The notes below the pieces were generated by a model, which saw only the letters and a program-made list of their open reading frames with translations, did not search any database and was not told the DNA's origin. A program made the translations under genes and the position numbers. This document shows, piece after piece, positions 50,801-56,899 of a stretch of 64,000 nt of DNA. How positions within the stretch are numbered: position 1 is the first letter of the stretch; each line of letters begins with the position of its first letter. This stretch comes from Sva-07 sp963793335 (GTDB lineage: Bacteria; Actinomycetota; Acidimicrobiia; Acidimicrobiales; Ilumatobacteraceae), in contig CAWBZS010000009.1 of the NCBI GenBank assembly GCA_963793335.1, forward strand, positions 62,001 through 126,000, in the 5' to 3' direction.

Positions 50801-52235
50801 GTCGTTCGACGCATGTCACCGAGTCGACGTCCCAACCCGGTACCTCTGCCCGGGTGAACCGAGCGAAGAAGAAGCTGTCGGCCAACTCGAACGTCTGGCG
50901 TTCCTCGTCGGCGAGCGTCCAGTCGTTGAATGTCTCCGTCGTGGTACGGCCGTTCTTGGAGTAGTTGGCGGTCAGCGCGGCCGGGTCGCCGGGATCAGGT
51001 GTGACCTGCTCGATGATCGTCAACGTCGCCGGCACCCGGTGGGTGACCACACAGGTGACGTCGACTCCAGCGTCGAGCTGGTTGCCGGGGATGCGCAACG
51101 ACTCGTTGAAGCCGGACGCCACGAAGACGCCGCCGGACCGCTCGCACCTGCTCGTGGTGGTCACACCGCCGGGAACCCCAGGTTGCGCCGTCGCGGTGAC
51201 GTCGATCGACGAACCAGGGAATGCCGAGATCGTCTGCGTCGTGGCGTTTCTGGCTTCGTAGAACGTGATGTTGTTGGCCCCCCACACCGCGTAGTCGACC
51301 GAGTAGTCGTAGGCGATCGAACCGCTGTCGTCACCGAGCACCTCGGTCTCGATCGTCACCTGAGGCGGGTTCCGATTGTCGATCTCGAAGCGGCAGTTCA
51401 TCTCCCCGTCGTCGTCGTTGACCTCGGGGGTGAACCTCGCCGAGTTCGAGGTCTGATCCACCGAGGACGGCCCGCTCCCACGACATCGCCACGCGAAGTC
51501 GAAGATGTCGCCCGATCGCTGGTCGAACCGGATCGACACCTCGGCGCCGAGGGTTCTCGTGATCGGCGCAGAGGTCTCGCCATCGGCCAACTCCACCGAC
51601 GTCGGCACGCCGAGCGGGCGGGCCAGCACAAAGCGGAAGTCTCGCTCGAGATTGGTGCCGCCGAGCACGGCGAACTCAATCGTCCAGTCGGTCTGTGTTG
51701 GTCCAGCCAGCGGTGCAGCCAGAGCACCCAACGACAACAGCCCCGGAACCGCCGGCGGCATGGTCGTGGTGGTCGTGGTGGTCGTAGTGGTCGTGGTGTT
51801 GTGGTCGTGGTCGTCGTGGCGGCTGCGGGAACCGTGGTCGGCCCGGCAGCGACCGTGGTCGAGGTGGCGTTGGCCGACGTCGTTGTCGGATCGGTGCCAG
51901 GCGTGGTCGTCGACGGGGCGCCAACCGCCGGCGTGCTCGTCGACGGGACAGCTGGGTTCGTCGTCGCCGACGGTCGTGCGGTCGTGTGGCGTCGACGTCG
52001 TGTGGTGTCGACGTCGTGGTCGTGGACGTCGTTGTGGTCGGGACGTCGTTGTGGTCGACGGGGTCGGCGGCGGCTCCGTCGTGGTCGTTGTGGTCGGCGT
52101 GGTTTCTGGGCCGTTGGCTGCGACCAACGCAGGGCTCGCAACGCCGACCGCCACGATCGCGGCCACCGTGGCGATCCGGCCGAGCGACCGGCCCCCGGTG
52201 GCCCGAACCCGCCTCCTCACTCTCCCCCTGCGCAC
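47865..52235 (-). CDS. giant exported multidomain surface protein with frame-changing low-complexity linkers
   Basis: As read, 1,456 aa: a signal peptide with Arg-rich start, a Thr/Pro linker, then about ten tandem beta-sandwich-like domains of 95-125 residues between about 170 and 1,315, each with a pair of Cys near its end (for example TCVVTHRV, DCSLLLSDRL, GCTLVNEPA, DCVITNRA, SCVFENAA). They resemble prealbumin-like/SpaA-type repeats of actinobacterial surface proteins. Within the N-terminal linker the Thr/Pro-rich sense moves through all three frames and back, and at 48264/48265 an extra base pushes the true C-terminal anchor out of frame, giving an Arg/Asp/Cys-rich nonsense tail. The GTG at 52235 is the likeliest start. 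Probably cell-surface; function unknown. Confidence 0.75.
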   Translation of the reverse strand: MRRGRVRRRVRATGGRSLGRIATVAAIVAVGVASPALVAANGPETTPTTTTTTEPPPTPSTTTTSRPQRRPRPRRRHHTTSTPHDRTTVGDDEPSCPVDEHAGGWRPVDDHAWHRSDNDVGQRHLDHGRCRADHGSRSRHDDHDHNTTTTTTTTTTTTMPPAVPGLLSLGALAAPLAGPTQTDWTIEFAVLGGTNLERDFRFVLARPLGVPTSVELADGETSAPITRTLGAEVSIRFDQRSGDIFDFAWRCRGSGPSSVDQTSNSARFTPEVNDDDGEMNCRFEIDNRNPPQVTIETEVLGDDSGSIAYDYSVDYAVWGANNITFYEARNATTQTISAFPGSSIDVTATAQPGVPGGVTTTSRCERSGGVFVASGFNESLRIPGNQLDAGVDVTCVVTHRVPATLTIIEQVTPDPGDPAALTANYSKNGRTTTETFNDWTLADEERQTFELADSFFFARFTRAEVPGWDVDSVTCVERLASGGTAPFGEVTVDLGATRAELQFFTPPGPGVDLECTFNVVPAPPPRLDVGLLANVFDSTVVTPVAVELLRDTGSGDEVVATLPPIPEDESATIELPGAGDYRLRLLDAFGLEIAWSCDGMSSTTPVIGFTAVLGEVVDCSLLLSDRLPSGSTTLSLTKNEDPDSFWQYDVTVELDGFVVAADTLLDGAQLVVNDLPEGDYLVTEKGVSDYELTSVECSAGVSVSPISRKVLDTGDGALRVGTFTLTVPDDAGVGCTLVNEPATAQPIVRVRTETVPAGLGQVFAYEITPSTSVVSGVTNFTQQHAGERSFGLETFEDVVVTQSAVAGFDTTVECFSTAAGPSGDGSVALQAFPPTFALGLDTTCLFVNTSTAPPTSELTISAAVDVGPIVERAEFSDLADLFDFDVTVTGDGVADPDTGTTRILSDLAGDATEVVDVEFGTAVTIDVDDALAGLDGFEYVIDCGTPGGTNNAVDVTLTTDTTCAITFRARTVTINKFADPTPPLGRAFEFEVDADVGGSIASFWLADGESETRVVPVGRVVTAAEYDDSPYYTADDPWADTLFDCTVLDATSGLPIENPDPPFRTGPFGGNFVDLAVGATSYDCNVYNSNDEAIEITTVTDFGTVAVPTDFGTFDISVAAELRYDGDVVASFDQSLELGAAERRFVVAYQDATVTIDPGRRSASFETSISCDGSNVVIDGPFTIDAVPDGGLDCVITNRAANITVEKTTVGGIDPGDTWLFDVDDQLAVTGSLELGPGDSFTVAVPVNTDIVITELDPGAGVSVRHACGTPVPLGDVPSAPSLGGPATTTGAQLSVSTTGATARSCVFENAASVPPTTVPPTTVAADDRSADDRSADDRSADDGSADDRAGSHASAGCADRPGGSCPDPCHDGTVGVTARAAAFDQHHVDQHHVDQHHVDQHRHHDRADRCAGARCAGARCAGARCARAGDRRPRVGRRRLRRTQSTVRDRRGVCR
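47956..48000. repeat. 15-bp tandem repeat, three units
   Basis: GCGCATCGGGCTCCG occurs three times in a row and encodes the PEPDA repeats (reverse strand) of the surface-protein C-terminal segment. Confidence 0.9.
48033..48077. repeat. 15-bp tandem repeat, three units
   Basis: CTGGTCGACGTGGTG occurs three times in a row; on the reverse strand it encodes Ser/Thr repeats of the stalk. Confidence 0.9.
48191..48296. repeat. 15-bp tandem array with one 16-bp unit (frameshift site)
   Basis: Seven units related to GGTCGTCGGCGGAGC encode Pro-Pro-Thr-Thr repeats on the reverse strand. Six are 15 bp; the fifth (48251-48266) is 16 bp because of an extra A at 48264/48265. This is the base that throws the anchor segment out of frame. 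Confidence 0.9.
51763..51798. repeat. 9-bp tandem repeat, four units
   Basis: GTCGTGGTG occurs four times (one unit with one mismatch) and encodes Thr-Thr-Thr repeats on the reverse strand. The third apparent frame change in the linker lies at its right edge, near 51796-51803. Confidence 0.8.
51981..52012. repeat. 16-bp near-perfect tandem duplication
   Basis: GTCGTGTGGCGTCGAC is followed directly by a copy with one C-to-T change. The unit is not a multiple of three and sits in the N-terminal linker where the Thr/Pro-rich sense changes frame. Confidence 0.85.
52024..52057. repeat. 17-bp perfect tandem duplication
   Basis: GGACGTCGTTGTGGTCG is repeated exactly twice. Seventeen is one less than a multiple of three, and the Thr/Pro-rich sense shifts by one base at the junction. 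Confidence 0.9.
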
Positions 52236-52317
52236 CCGAACATGATGGCGTATGGCGACCGATCATGCCAGCACAACCGAGGTGACACGGGGTACACCAC
52301 GGCGCAGGACTCCGCAC

Positions 52318-52323
52318 TATCGT
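52318..52323 (+). promoter_or_regulatory. leaderless -10 hexamer TATCGT
   Basis: TATCGT ends 7 nt before the GTG of the Ser/Thr kinase gene at 52331. The gap to the divergent surface-protein gene is 95 bp and holds nothing else I can identify. Confidence 0.55.
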
Positions 52324-52330
52324 TGCGAGG

Positions 52331-54334
52331 GTGGCGGGCGAGGGATCAACAGCGCAGCTGCAGAGCCTGCTGCCGGAGTATCTCATCGAGCGCGAGCTCG
52401 GGCGTGGTGCGATGGGTGTCGTTCACCTTGCCCGTCACCAACGACTCGACCGCCTCGTCGCCGTCAAGGAACTCCAAGGGGTACTGGCAGCCGACCCGGC
52501 CACCCGCGAACGATTCGCCGTGGAAGCACGGGCACTTGCGCTGCTCGACCACCCGCACGTGGTGCCCGTGTTCGACTACGTGGAGCGAGATGGGCACTGT
52601 GTGCTGATCATGGAGCAGCTGCCCGGCGGCACGGTCTGGGATCGGTTCACCGAGCACGGCGTCACGCTCTCGCAGGCAACAGCAATCACGCTCGCAACGT
52701 GCTCTGCCCTCGCGCACGCTCACACCCAGGGCATCCTGCATCGCGACATCAAGCCGGAGAACCTGATGTTTGCGACGGACGGAGCGCTCAAGGTCACCGA
52801 TTTCGGTATCGCCCGCATGGTGAACGGTTCGTCGACGAAGGCCACGATGGATGGCTCCGTGCTCGGTACGCCGGCATACATGGCACCAGAACAAGCCGCC
52901 GGACGACCCATTGGTCCGGCGGCCGACGTGTACGCAACCGCCACCATGTTCTACGAGCTCACCTCGGGTGTTCTGCCGTTCGCTCCCACCGACTCCGTCG
53001 TGGAGATGCTGGCCGCGCGAATCGGCACCGATCCAGTCGAGCTGCGCGAGGTTGCCGATCGCGTGCCACCCTCGATCGCTGCAGTCACGATGCGAGGTCT
53101 GGCACGCCAACTCGATCACCGCACTGCCTCACCCGAACAGTTCGGCACCGAGCTCGCGGCCGCAGCCGCCTCGGAGTGGGGACCTGATTGGATCGACTCG
53201 ACGGGACTCACCGTTCGGGGCTCGACGCCGATCGACCGCGCTGCACGTACCACCAATTCGACGGTCACCCCGGCCCGCCCGAGGCCGACGACCGGACACT
53301 CGACGATCGTCAGCGGCGACGCGACGTCGCGGCTTCCTGGCGCCGATGCCACGGTGGTCCCCGGTGTCTCGACCCCGGCCGATGCACCACCGACCGAAGG
53401 ACCAGCAGAAGCACCGGCAGCCAACGGGGCCGGACCCGGCGAGACAGCACCCGGCGAGACAGCACCCAGCGAGCCGGTGCCGACACCGCGAGAGCCGGAA
53501 CCGTCCTCGGCGACCGTGTCGGTGACGCCGGGCGCCAGCGACCGTGACCTCGGTCGACTCGACGATGCCAGTGGGCGCGACTTCGTCGACATCGCCCGAC
53601 TCACCGAGGTGCCGCGACGGCCTGTTGCGACGCTCCTCGTTGCGCTCGGTGTCCTCGTCGCCGGCGCGATCTGGGCGGTGCTCGGTGCAGGAGCCGCCGC
53701 TCCGTCCGCCAACACGCTGCTCGTCGACGCGCAGCCGACCACCGAGGTGATCGAGATCGACCTGTCGGCGCCATTGGTGATCCAGAACGCTCCACCGGGA
53801 TCTGCGCTCACCATCACCTTCAACCAGCTCGGGGTGGATCTCGGATCGACCGAGACAGTCGACGTCGATGCCCAGGGCGCCGCCATCGTCGACCCCGGGA
53901 TCATCAGCAATGTCTCGTCCGGATCGATGACCGCCACCTCCGAAACGGCAGACGGGACGTTCACCAGCGAGACCGAATTCACGGCCACCAACCCGTGGTA
54001 CCTCACCGCGATCGGTGTCGGGGTCGTGATCTCAACACTCCTGGCACTCGCCATCATCGAATCGAATCTTCGGGCCGTCCGGCGCGGTCGCGGTCCGGTG
54101 AGTGCCGCCGTCGGACTGATCGTCGGCGGAGCACTCCTCGGTGCTTCACTCGCCGTCGGCTCCACCGTTGTGCTCGGGCGGCCTCACGATCTCACCAGCG
54201 TTGCGGGGCCCGCCGCACTGGTGGCCATCGGCGTCGTTCTCCTCGGCCTCACCACTCGAGCCGCCCGACGGCGCCGCACGATCAGCCGGCGCAACACTCG
54301 CAACGCCGCGCTCGCAACCTTGAACTCGCGCTGA
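52331..54334 (+). CDS. membrane Ser/Thr protein kinase (PknB-like)
   Basis: The N-terminal kinase domain of this 667-aa protein (17-290) has GRGAMGVV, the ATP Lys46 in VAVKEL, catalytic HRDIKPEN (Asp139, Asn144), DFGIA (157-159) and MAPEQ. A disordered Pro/Thr/Glu-rich linker follows, then a membrane helix near 430-452, an extracytoplasmic beta-rich domain, and three more helices near the C-terminus. No PASTA repeats are present, so the sensor part is different from PknB. It sits between the divergent surface protein and the FHA-cyclase, and an FHA domain is the usual reader of its phosphothreonine products. Confidence 0.92.
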   Translation: MAGEGSTAQLQSLLPEYLIERELGRGAMGVVHLARHQRLDRLVAVKELQGVLAADPATRERFAVEARALALLDHPHVVPVFDYVERDGHCVLIMEQLPGGTVWDRFTEHGVTLSQATAITLATCSALAHAHTQGILHRDIKPENLMFATDGALKVTDFGIARMVNGSSTKATMDGSVLGTPAYMAPEQAAGRPIGPAADVYATATMFYELTSGVLPFAPTDSVVEMLAARIGTDPVELREVADRVPPSIAAVTMRGLARQLDHRTASPEQFGTELAAAAASEWGPDWIDSTGLTVRGSTPIDRAARTTNSTVTPARPRPTTGHSTIVSGDATSRLPGADATVVPGVSTPADAPPTEGPAEAPAANGAGPGETAPGETAPSEPVPTPREPEPSSATVSVTPGASDRDLGRLDDASGRDFVDIARLTEVPRRPVATLLVALGVLVAGAIWAVLGAGAAAPSANTLLVDAQPTTEVIEIDLSAPLVIQNAPPGSALTITFNQLGVDLGSTETVDVDAQGAAIVDPGIISNVSSGSMTATSETADGTFTSETEFTATNPWYLTAIGVGVVISTLLALAIIESNLRAVRRGRGPVSAAVGLIVGGALLGASLAVGSTVVLGRPHDLTSVAGPAALVAIGVVLLGLTTRAARRRRTISRRNTRNAALATLNSR

Positions 54335-54348
54335 TCCGCAGCGAAGGA

Positions 54349-55371
54349 TCAGCTACGAGCCCAGTCGATCGGATACACGGTGGCTTCACCGATGCCTTTC
54401 AGCACCACCTCCCGTGGCTCACCGAACACCACGTCCCCCCGCGAGGCCACGATCTCCCGGGTGAGCGAGGAAACCAGGATCTCGCCGCCCAGTGCGAGGT
54501 TGGCGACGCGAGCCGCCACCACCACATGCTGTCCGAACAGGTCACCGTCATCGTCGACGAGCACCTCGCCGGTGTGCACACCGACGCGGACCCGCACGGC
54601 CCGCTCGGGATTCGCCCCTGCTTGCATCGTGAGGTCTCGCTGGATCGCGACCATGCAGTCGAGGGCCCGTCGAGCGCCCGGAAACGACAACATGAAGCCA
54701 TCACCCTGGTTCTTGATGATGGTGCCACCGTGCTCGCCAACGCGGCGTGCGACGACGGCGTTGTGAGCGGAGAGCACGTCGAACCACACCTGATCGCCGA
54801 GCGCGACATTTCGTTCCGTCGACGATTCGATGTCGGAGAACACGATGGTCACGGTGCTCTGGTCTCCCCGAAGCGCAGCGACGTCCACCGGGGCCTGCGC
54901 AGCGGCGTCGGCCACCGCGTCGATGGACGTGCGTCGACTGTCGGGATTCGCGTCCCGAGGTCGCACGATCGTCGGGTCGGACCCGCGGTGAGCATCCGCT
55001 GCCCCGGCAACGACGGTTCCACCACGAGCGATCGGGCGGCTGCCTGGATCAGCACGGGGAGCGACCGCTGGTTTCTCGATGCGGATCGTCGTGCCACCAC
55101 AGCGAACCGAGCTCGACGTGCCGAACGGTGTCGCCCCACGGATCGCGACACCGTCGATCGTGGACCCGTTGGTGCTCCCCAGGTCGGTCACGATCACATT
55201 GCCTGCGTCGTCCGGCTCGAGCAGCAGGTGACGGCGTGACACCTGTGGATCGGCGAGCATGATGCCGTTGCACTCACGACCGACCTCGATCGGTCCTCGC
55301 AACGAGAGGTAGAGCGGCACCCCTTCCGGAGGTTCGATGATCACGGTCGGCGGCGATGTATTCGGCATCAC
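54349..55371 (-). CDS. FHA domain-linked class III nucleotidyl cyclase
   Basis: This 340-aa protein has an FHA domain at 28-80 (VGRECNGIML, QVSRRHLLLE, VTDLGSTNGS), a linker, and a class III adenylate/guanylate cyclase domain from about 174. Metal-binding Asp180 (FSDIESST) and Asp224 (NQGDGF) are present, as are the purine-selecting Lys220 and Asp277 (DLFG) and the transition-state Arg288. The usual Asn of VNxAAR is Val (VVVAAR). Residues favour cAMP. Converging on the kinase gene, it could be recruited to phosphothreonine made by that kinase. The GTG at 55371 fits the -10; ATG at 55368 is next. Confidence 0.88.
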   Translation of the reverse strand: MMPNTSPPTVIIEPPEGVPLYLSLRGPIEVGRECNGIMLADPQVSRRHLLLEPDDAGNVIVTDLGSTNGSTIDGVAIRGATPFGTSSSVRCGGTTIRIEKPAVAPRADPGSRPIARGGTVVAGAADAHRGSDPTIVRPRDANPDSRRTSIDAVADAAAQAPVDVAALRGDQSTVTIVFSDIESSTERNVALGDQVWFDVLSAHNAVVARRVGEHGGTIIKNQGDGFMLSFPGARRALDCMVAIQRDLTMQAGANPERAVRVRVGVHTGEVLVDDDGDLFGQHVVVAARVANLALGGEILVSSLTREIVASRGDVVFGEPREVVLKGIGEATVYPIDWARS

Positions 55372-55379
55372 GACCGCAG

Positions 55380-55389
55380 AGCGTACGCT
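55380..55389. promoter_or_regulatory. palindromic bidirectional -10 (AGCGTACGCT)
   Basis: The ten-base palindrome contains TACGCT on both strands. On the reverse strand it ends 8 nt before the cyclase GTG (55371). On the forward strand it lies 37 nt before the lipoprotein ATG (55427), which has its own RBS. Confidence 0.5.
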
Positions 55390-55426
55390 GTTGGCGACGC
55401 GCGTCAGCGGAGAGGGGCATGAGACG

Positions 55427-56239
55427 ATGACGAAGCAATCGACACAGCAGGTGAAGTGGCTCATCGCGGTCGCCTTGATGGCGTTGTTGGCGGCGGCGTG
55501 CAGCACCGAGGCTGATCCGCAACTCGAGGTGGTCGCAACGATCGACGACGTCGCGCTGGCCGAGGCCGGACCGCTCAATCCGGTGAGGATCAGCGATGAC
55601 GAGTCGGTGCTCGAGATGACCGTCACCAACAGAGGCGACGAGCCACAGGACGTGCGATACCTCCGGCTCGAGGGAGACGTGCTCGGACTGACGTTCCTCA
55701 CCTACACGACTCGCGTCCAGTTCGAACTCGCTCCCGAGGAACAGCGGACCGTCATCGTTCCGCTCGACTTCTTCGACGTCGAGTCACAGGCTCACGGCTA
55801 TCTTCGAGCGCAACTCGCCCTCTACGGCGCCGATGACACCCGCAACGTCGTGGGCGCCCAAGCGTTCGCCGTGGATGTCCGCGGGAGCGCCACGTCAACG
55901 ATGGCCTTGTTCGCCGTGCTGCTGACCGTCGTCACGGCGCTCTCCGTGGCTGTGAACCTCGTCGCGTTGAGCCGCAGAACACTGCCGGCGAATCGTTTTC
56001 GCCGCGGCCTCCAATTCGCGTTCTCCGGCCTCGGAATCGGTCTCGTGCTGGCGATTGCGTTCTCGGTGCTGCGCGTCTTTCCGCTTCCCGGTTCGGCGTG
56101 GCTCCCCCTCGTCGCCATCCCCACGGTCATTGGGTTTGCACTCGGCTACGCCGCCCCTGGACCTGATGACGTGACCGATGCCGACGAACTCGACGAGTTG
56201 CGGGACCTCGACGAATTGCTCGCCGATGTCAACGAGTAG
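55427..56239 (+). CDS. lipoprotein with three C-terminal membrane helices, unknown function
   Basis: The signal peptide of this 270-aa protein ends in the lipobox LAAAC (Cys25). An extracytoplasmic domain with beta-sandwich character follows (VTNRGDEPQDVRYLRLE, EEQRTVIVPLDFFDVES), then three hydrophobic helices (about 161-185, 197-217 and 225-244) and an acidic DELDELRDLDELL tail. A purine-rich GGAGAGGGG precedes the ATG. I do not recognise the family. It is divergent from the cyclase and shares its promoter palindrome, so joint regulation is likely. Confidence 0.7.
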   Translation: MTKQSTQQVKWLIAVALMALLAAACSTEADPQLEVVATIDDVALAEAGPLNPVRISDDESVLEMTVTNRGDEPQDVRYLRLEGDVLGLTFLTYTTRVQFELAPEEQRTVIVPLDFFDVESQAHGYLRAQLALYGADDTRNVVGAQAFAVDVRGSATSTMALFAVLLTVVTALSVAVNLVALSRRTLPANRFRRGLQFAFSGLGIGLVLAIAFSVLRVFPLPGSAWLPLVAIPTVIGFALGYAAPGPDDVTDADELDELRDLDELLADVNE

Positions 56240-56284
56240 CCGGACACTGGAACCGACGTCGGTTTGCACCCTTGGCGGCCACCC

Positions 56285-56899
56285 TCAGGTCGACCGGGGT
56301 TCCGACGGCGGCAGCGAGATGAGCTGCGGCCACAGCGCGTCGACCTGGGCCTGCAACGACGACCGATCTCCACTGTTGTCGAGCACGTGCGTGGCGCTCG
56401 CGAGTCGATCTTCGCGACTGATCTGACTTGCGATCCGCGCGCTCGCGTCTTCGTCGCTCATCGCTCGCTGTTCGACCAGCCGCTGCACCGCCACGTCGGG
56501 CGGGATGTCGACGACGATGGTGGCAGCAAGTCCATCGCGTGGGTTCTCTCCCAGCAGCGGGAAATCCAGCACGACCACCGACTCGGTGCCGCGCTGGGCA
56601 TCGATCTGGCCCTGGATCTCGTCCTGCATCGCCGGGTGGACGATTCCGTTGAGATCCTTCAGCGCCGACTCGTCGTTGAAGACGATCTTGGCGACCGCGC
56701 CACGGTCGAGCGCACCGTCTGGAAGCAGGATGTGGTCGCCGAATCGAGCCGCCATCGCCGCCAGTACCGGACTGCCCGGCGACTGGAGGTCGCGAGCGAT
56801 CTGGTCTGCGTCGACGATGACCGCCCCCCGTTCGGCGAGCAGTGTGGACACGGTTGACTTGCCGGCGCCGATGCCGCCGGTCAATCCAACCAGGATCAC
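56285..56899 (-). CDS. coaE: dephospho-CoA kinase
   Basis: This 204-aa P-loop kinase performs the last step of CoA synthesis. VGLTGGIGAGKSTVS is the Walker A segment near the start, followed by VIVDADQIARDL, FPLLGENPRDGLA and QRLVEQRAMSDEDASARIASQ. The GTG start overlaps the rpsA stop (GTGA) and is preceded by GAAGG. The rpsA-coaE order is conserved in actinomycetes. Confidence 0.94.
   Translation of the reverse strand: MILVGLTGGIGAGKSTVSTLLAERGAVIVDADQIARDLQSPGSPVLAAMAARFGDHILLPDGALDRGAVAKIVFNDESALKDLNGIVHPAMQDEIQGQIDAQRGTESVVVLDFPLLGENPRDGLAATIVVDIPPDVAVQRLVEQRAMSDEDASARIASQISREDRLASATHVLDNSGDRSSLQAQVDALWPQLISLPPSEPRST

Noticed and set aside
51763..52060. All frame changes in the surface-protein linker as simple sequencing error
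   Set aside because: Not fully rejected, but a perfect 17-bp tandem duplication is not a typical base-calling error, so at least one event looks real.
48438..52607. A forward-strand open frame of about 1,389 codons opposite the surface protein
   Set aside because: No recognisable domain or signal; the reverse strand has a signal peptide and repeated Cys-paired domains. It is an antisense shadow.
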